DNA from: Heminiphilus faecis
GTDB taxonomy: Bacteria > Bacteroidota > Bacteroidia > Bacteroidales > Muribaculaceae
Reading direction: 5' to 3'
Assembly: GCF_008728965.1 (NCBI RefSeq)
Contig: NZ_VSMC01000017.1
Span: 1 to 64,000 of the forward strand
Length of the DNA: 64,000 nt
The stretch's first letter is position 1; each line of letters begins with the position of its first letter. Below the pieces are notes generated by a model. It worked only from the letters and a program-made list of their open reading frames with translations, was not told the origin of the DNA and did not search any database. This document shows positions 60,239 through 64,000 of the stretch, piece after piece. A program made the position numbers and the translations under genes.

Positions 60239-61003
60239 ATGGCAACTTCAAACATTAGAATCAAGAAGGTCTGTCAGTGGTGTGGAAATGAGTTTGAGGC
60301 TCAAAAGGCCACAACCCAGTATTGTTGTAAGCGATGTGCCGAGCACGCTTACAAAGAGCGTAAACGACAAGAGAAGAAGAAAATCACTGAAACTCTTGAT
60401 TCGCTTACTGCTCATGAAAATAAGATAAACCAACTCTCCGGCCGAGACTATCTATCGGTTGCTGAAGTGGCGCAAATCCTTAATGTAACACCAAGAGCAG
60501 TTTATAATCTCATTTACAGGGGTACCATCAAAGCCTATCGCCTCACCTCACAATGGGCAGTAATCAAGAGAGCAGATATTGACGCAATGATCGAAGCTCG
60601 TCCTTATGAACGAAAACCGAAAGCAACGACAATCGCAAAAGATGAGAACGGCGAGGCAATAGCAGAGTTTTATACAACGAAGGAGATTATCGAGAAGTTC
60701 GGGGTGAGCAATTCATGGGTGTTCGCCCAAGGCAAAGCTCACAATATTCCGAAGGTCTACCACCGGGGGAAGACGCTTTGGAGCAAGGCGCACTGCGATC
60801 GGGTGTTTGCAGCGAAGCCCGAACCGCCGAAAGAGGATGACTGGATTTCATACTCTAATGTGCGGGCTGAGTACAATCTGACCCATGATCAGCTTCACAA
60901 CTATGTGAAGTACCATGGTCTGCGCCGTAAGAAAGTCGGCAAGTATACCTATATATTGAAGTCGGAAATCGATGCGATTCTCCGTCCTCCAACGCTGAAA
61001 TGA
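60239..61003 (+). CDS. Zinc-finger and helix-turn-helix DNA-binding protein of an integrative element
   Basis: The 254-residue protein begins with a treble-clef-like zinc motif (CQWCGNEFEAQKATTQYCCKRC), then a helix, then an excisionase/MerR-like HTH (DYLSVAEVAQILNVTPRAVYNLIYRGTIKAYRL, split). At least two more HTH-like segments (FYTTKEIIEKFGVSNSWVF and YSNVRAEYNLTHDQLHNYV) follow. It is thus a multi-domain DNA binder, encoded directly before the integrase. It probably controls or assists excision. Codon use differs from the chromosomal genes on its left. Confidence 0.78.
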   Translation: MATSNIRIKKVCQWCGNEFEAQKATTQYCCKRCAEHAYKERKRQEKKKITETLDSLTAHENKINQLSGRDYLSVAEVAQILNVTPRAVYNLIYRGTIKAYRLTSQWAVIKRADIDAMIEARPYERKPKATTIAKDENGEAIAEFYTTKEIIEKFGVSNSWVFAQGKAHNIPKVYHRGKTLWSKAHCDRVFAAKPEPPKEDDWISYSNVRAEYNLTHDQLHNYVKYHGLRRKKVGKYTYILKSEIDAILRPPTLK

Positions 61004-61005
61004 GG

Positions 61006-61064
61006 CAGGTTATCGGTTATCCGCAGGTTGCCAGCCTAACAACTTGATAGCCAGGAGATAACCT
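61006..61064. repeat. GGTTATC repeat cluster A
   Basis: CAGGTTATCGGTTATCC (61006-61022) holds two tandem GGTTATC units. An inverted copy, GATAACC, lies at 61057-61063. The same 17-bp sequence recurs at 63244-63260. It begins 2 bp after the HTH gene stop and precedes the integrase gene. Confidence 0.75.
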
Positions 61065-61105
61065 ACAAACTTTGCCAAAACAAATCATTCAAAAACAAAA
61101 CTCGT

Positions 61106-62218
61106 ATGGATATATGCACTAAAGTCGCCTTGCGGCAGCGTCTTCTTGATTCGGGTAAGATCACGCTGTACTTCGACTATTACCCACCAATCCGAAACCC
61201 GAAAACAAACAAGATGCAGCGCCATGAGTATCTTGGAATCTACCTGTATGGCAACCCGACCAACAAGGTGCAGCGCGACTTCAACCAGGCTATGCTTGAG
61301 AAAGGGGAGCTTCTGCGCTGTCGCCGTCAGGAACAGGTGATTAACCGCCAGTTCGGTTTCATCGACCATAGCCAGCAGAAGGAGGATTTTCTCGCTTATT
61401 ATGAGGAATATGCCAAAAGGCAAAGCAATACCAAATGGCGAATCAGCTACAAACATTTCCAAATCTTCACAGGTGGAAAATGCACCTTCGGAGAGATAAC
61501 TCTTGACCTCTGCAACAAGTTTCGCGATTATCTCCTGAACGCCAAGCAGCTCAAACACGCGAAAAAGAAATTGTCCAAAAATGCCGCTTCAGGGTATTTT
61601 TCGACATTCCGCGCTCTGCTCAAAAAGGCTTACAAGGAGAAACTTCTGACCGAGAACGTCAACGACTTTCTTGAATACATCGAATGGGATGATGTCGTGA
61701 AAGAGTTTCTCAATCAGGACGAGCTTATCCGACTGGCCCAGACTCCCTGCGACAGCGACGTGCTTCGCAGGGCATCGCTCTTCTCCTGTCTCACAGGTCT
61801 GCGTTTCAGTGACATTCTCAACCTCGACTGGAAGAATATTCAGGAGATTGCCGGAATCGGACTATGCGTTGTAATCAAGACACAGAAGACAAAGACGGCT
61901 GCAACCCTACCGCTTTGCGAGGATGCCATAGAGCTAATCGGAGAGCGTAAGACAGGCAAAGTATTTCCCGGATTCAAAAAAACACTTACGACAAAACCTC
62001 TGAGAGACTGGATAAAGGCGGCAAATATCGACAAGCACATAACGTTCCATTGCTTCCGGCACACCTACGCCACTCTTCAGATGGCAATGAGCAGCAATCC
62101 CTACGTGGTCAGCCAGGCTCTCACCCATAAGAATCTTGAGACAACTCTACGCTACACGCATGAGGTTCCGACCGCACTGCTTGAGACTCTTGGCAAGATT
62201 AAAATCAAGCCCAAATAG
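61106..62218 (+). CDS. Tyrosine recombinase (integrase)
   Basis: The 370-residue protein has an N-terminal Arm-DNA-binding region, a SAM-like core-binding domain (about 95-190) and the catalytic domain. The catalytic set is visible: R in LTGLRFSDIL, K in KTQKTKTAATLPL, HCFRH in FHCFRHTYATL, and the tyrosine in TTLRYTH. It would integrate and excise the element that occupies the rest of the window. The target site cannot be named because only the left part is in view. Confidence 0.92.
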   Translation: MDICTKVALRQRLLDSGKITLYFDYYPPIRNPKTNKMQRHEYLGIYLYGNPTNKVQRDFNQAMLEKGELLRCRRQEQVINRQFGFIDHSQQKEDFLAYYEEYAKRQSNTKWRISYKHFQIFTGGKCTFGEITLDLCNKFRDYLLNAKQLKHAKKKLSKNAASGYFSTFRALLKKAYKEKLLTENVNDFLEYIEWDDVVKEFLNQDELIRLAQTPCDSDVLRRASLFSCLTGLRFSDILNLDWKNIQEIAGIGLCVVIKTQKTKTAATLPLCEDAIELIGERKTGKVFPGFKKTLTTKPLRDWIKAANIDKHITFHCFRHTYATLQMAMSSNPYVVSQALTHKNLETTLRYTHEVPTALLETLGKIKIKPK

Positions 62219-62285
62219 AATGCACCTGATTTCCCCCTGAAATGACAGTAGGACGTTCTCACGTTTCACAAATAGGCAGATAATG

Positions 62286-62309
62286 GTCCGTTACCGCCCG
62301 GTAACGGAC
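62286..62309 (+). terminator. Terminator after the integrase gene
   Basis: GTCCGTTACC (62286-62295) pairs perfectly with GGTAACGGAC (62300-62309) around GCCC, followed by TATTTTG. The 220-bp gap 62219-62438 shows nothing else that I can assign. Confidence 0.78.
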
Positions 62310-62438
62310 TATTTTGTGCTAAAAATACAGGAAGTTGCTAAAAGTGAACCGATATGGCTAAGAAAAGTGTCCAACATTTCGTTTTTAGCAATCAATCCTC
62401 TGTAATTTTGTCGGACAATTTCAAAATCTCACAATTAT

Positions 62439-63239
62439 ATGAAGAGCGACAACACATTGAAAACCATGACCGTATTAATCACCATTGTCTTCCTGATTAT
62501 GGCAATGAAGACAGCTTATGCGGGAACCAACGGGTCATCCTCAAATCCGGGCACAGCATTGTTCTGGCTTGATGCCGCTTGGATATTCACTCTCTATGAA
62601 GCACCGTTTCTTTTGGCTGTCTTTGTGGCGGGACCGATGGTAAATGATGCAATGCCCGCAATTTTTGCAACCGGAAGAAAGTGCGCTGCGGTATTAAAAC
62701 AAAACCTAAGTAAAACAGTTGACTCCGGCAACGCCCCGGAATCACTTAAAGCAGACGATATTGCCGTCACTTGTGATAGGCAGGGCGAAGAAGGCGAAGT
62801 ATCAGTCGTTGAGAATGATAAAACTGCGGAGCTATCGGAAGAAATCATCGGCTATATCTCCGGAACTTTCGGCAATCTACTGTCGGACGAACAGATTGAA
62901 AAACTGCTCGACAATTTCAGGAAACTGAATACCTGCGGACCTTTCGAGGTTGTAGAGAAGCGAAAATTGCAGGGAGTCTTTGAATTTGACCTGATCCATT
63001 TCGCATGGAACGTGTGTCGTCGTATCCATAATCCTGATACTTGTCCGAAAATTTTTGGTTTTGCCACAGCCGAAATGATTAAAGCCTCATTCCCGCTGAC
63101 GCTTCAGAACTATGCGGTCAGTACTATCAAAAGCCGACTCAAGGATTCCGACGCTACTACAAAGTTCCGACTTCAGATAATCGAAGTCAACCGACCGCTG
63201 GTGCCATATATATTTCCTGTGCCAGAAGAAGCCGGATAA
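62439..63239 (+). CDS. Membrane protein of unknown function in the integrative element
   Basis: The 266-residue protein has two N-terminal hydrophobic segments (about 8-28 and 38-65) around a short loop, then a mostly hydrophilic cytoplasmic part. The first segment could be a signal peptide (MKTAYAG). The C-terminal region (about 140-255) includes KLNTCGPFEVVEKRKLQ and a helical bundle. I do not recognise a family. It is cargo or accessory to the element. Confidence 0.6.
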   Translation: MKSDNTLKTMTVLITIVFLIMAMKTAYAGTNGSSSNPGTALFWLDAAWIFTLYEAPFLLAVFVAGPMVNDAMPAIFATGRKCAAVLKQNLSKTVDSGNAPESLKADDIAVTCDRQGEEGEVSVVENDKTAELSEEIIGYISGTFGNLLSDEQIEKLLDNFRKLNTCGPFEVVEKRKLQGVFEFDLIHFAWNVCRRIHNPDTCPKIFGFATAEMIKASFPLTLQNYAVSTIKSRLKDSDATTKFRLQIIEVNRPLVPYIFPVPEEAG

Positions 63240-63243
63240 TATT

Positions 63244-63281
63244 CAGGTTATCGGTTATCCATTGGTTATCCGGATGATAAC
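63244..63281. repeat. GGTTATC repeat cluster B
   Basis: CAGGTTATCGGTTATCC (63244-63260) is an exact copy of cluster A. A third GGTTATC lies at 63264-63270 and an inverted GATAAC at 63276-63281. It begins 5 bp after the stop of the membrane-protein gene and precedes the excisionase-like gene. Confidence 0.75.
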
Positions 63282-63302
63282 TGGATTGGAGGAATATAAC
63301 CG

Positions 63303-63725
63303 ATGAACTTTGCGGCACGATGTTCAAATCCCCCATCGTACCGCATTATGATTGAAAAACCAACATTCGAGGCAATGCCTCAGATTATGGCACGGCTTGA
63401 AGAAAAAGTCGATGCCCTGACCGAAACTGTCGGTAAACTACTGCAAGGCGCTATGGCTCCAATGGTCGTTACCGCTCCGGAAGAGATGGTAACAGTCAAA
63501 GATGCCGCCAGTATTCTTAGACTGTCTGTGTCAAGGGTCTATGCACTCGTTCAGGAGGGTCGTATACCATGCTATAAGCCAGGGCGCAACCTGCTTTTTC
63601 TCCCCTCCGAGTTAAGGAAGTGGATGGCCGAGGGGCTTCGGAAAGGCCAGCCTTCCATCGAAGAACAGATGGAGCAGATGACCAAAGGCATGCGCAACAG
63701 TGCCAAAGACAGGAGGTTCATATGA
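63303..63725 (+). CDS. Excisionase-like helix-turn-helix protein
   Basis: The 140-residue frame starts at 63303, supported by GGAGG at 63288-63292; an ATG at 63348 is the alternative start. A coiled-coil-like segment (MARLEEKVDALTETVGKLLQ) precedes an excisionase-family HTH: VTVKDAASILRLSVSRVYALVQEGRIPCYKPGRNLLFL. Such small proteins bend DNA at attachment sites or regulate element genes. Its stop overlaps the next start (ATGA). Confidence 0.8.
   Translation: MNFAARCSNPPSYRIMIEKPTFEAMPQIMARLEEKVDALTETVGKLLQGAMAPMVVTAPEEMVTVKDAASILRLSVSRVYALVQEGRIPCYKPGRNLLFLPSELRKWMAEGLRKGQPSIEEQMEQMTKGMRNSAKDRRFI
63712..63717 (+). promoter_or_regulatory. Unusually strong Shine-Dalgarno sequence
   Basis: AGGAGG at 63712-63717 lies 4 nt before the ATG at 63722. 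Most chromosomal genes in this window lack such a sequence, so it points to a different translational style in the element. Confidence 0.6.
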
Positions 63726-64000
63726 GCGTAGGTTACAAACTTCTGTCCGAAAGACATGATATGGAAAGCACCTTCTGCCGTGCTTATTCCTGCCGTGCCG
63801 CTATTGAAAAATTTCTGGCGGACCTATTCCTTCTTGATAAAACCACCGGGTTGTATGCCGCTACATACAACCCGGAAGTCACACTCGAAACAGACGAAGT
63901 TCAACAGATTGTCTGGATCAGTGGGGTCAACGCGCCCTGCAATGCATTTGAAATTGTAAGAATATTCAGGTTCGGAGACCTTGACAAATCTGTAAAGGAA
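63722..64000 (+). CDS. Protein of unknown function, cut by the window end
   Basis: An ATG at 63722, overlapping the upstream stop, opens a frame of 93 codons without a stop to the window edge. It begins MSVGYKLLSERHDMESTF and shows no recognisable motif so far. A strong AGGAGG precedes it, and coupling to the excisionase-like gene is likely. Confidence 0.6.
   Translation, partial: MSVGYKLLSERHDMESTFCRAYSCRAAIEKFLADLFLLDKTTGLYAATYNPEVTLETDEVQQIVWISGVNAPCNAFEIVRIFRFGDLDKSVKE

Noticed and set aside
60100-60240. tRNA gene as attachment site for the integrative element
   Set aside because: The GTTCA-containing stretch superficially recalls a T-loop, but no acceptor or anticodon stem can be folded.

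Overview
The window looks like chromosomal DNA of a gut Bacteroidales bacterium. The evidence is Bacteroidota-type -7 promoter boxes (TAnnTTTG) in front of many genes, almost no Shine-Dalgarno sequences, many SPII lipoproteins, glycan-active enzymes (GH97, GH92, GH25), a TPR regulator with a C-terminal HTH, and PorW/PorX homologues. A Muribaculaceae-like member is my best guess from gene content and moderate GC; this is inference. No rRNA, tRNA or CRISPR array was seen.

Region 1 (1-6523): the end of an IS30-type transposase, then an aminotransferase, a polyprenyl-phosphate mannosyltransferase-like GT2, dihydroorotase, and the two-gene 2-oxoacid:ferredoxin oxidoreductase korAB. Region 2 (6530-8990): an AT-rich islet with an IS3-family remnant, a small membrane protein and a membrane-anchored TPR/HTH regulator. 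Region 3 (9016-19283): an OmpA lipoprotein, a GT39/ArnT-like transferase, class I fumarase, an esterase, a GrpB-like protein, an unknown/Sel1-repeat gene pair, an NlpC/P60 hydrolase and a U32 (TrhP-like) protein. Region 4 (19366-26598): a glycan-degrading cluster of two divergent GH97 enzymes, an acetyl-xylan-esterase-like hydrolase and a GH92 mannosidase, without SusCD.

Region 5 (26783-37080): one tightly packed ten-gene run: GH25 lysozyme, aroA, a small membrane protein, a metal ABC permease, porW, porX, tsaE, an Imm17-like protein, a CNNM/CorC protein and birA. Region 6 (37273-42946): a tripartite RND efflux operon. Region 7 (42952-54281): mixed housekeeping and envelope genes (P-loop kinase-like, esterase, EamA transporter, lipidated nitroreductase, PriA, C45 Ntn-hydrolase, thioredoxin lipoprotein, malate dehydrogenase, the yjbQ-rsgA-sua5 operon, and an SDR closely resembling 7-alpha-hydroxysteroid dehydrogenase). 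Region 8 (54418-59958): an ECF sigma factor with a putative anti-sigma, a small secreted protein and two paralogous beta-barrels, then a nuclease lipoprotein and mnmE.

Region 9 (about 59960-64000, open at the right): the left part of an integrative element, with a zinc-finger/HTH protein, a tyrosine recombinase, a membrane protein, an excisionase-like protein and a gene cut by the window edge. Its non-coding DNA is unusually structured: five TTCA-core repeats at exact 10-bp steps (60151-60200), and a 17-bp direct repeat built from GGTTATC units placed just after two different stop codons (61006 and 63244). These are the most interesting unexplained signals in the window.
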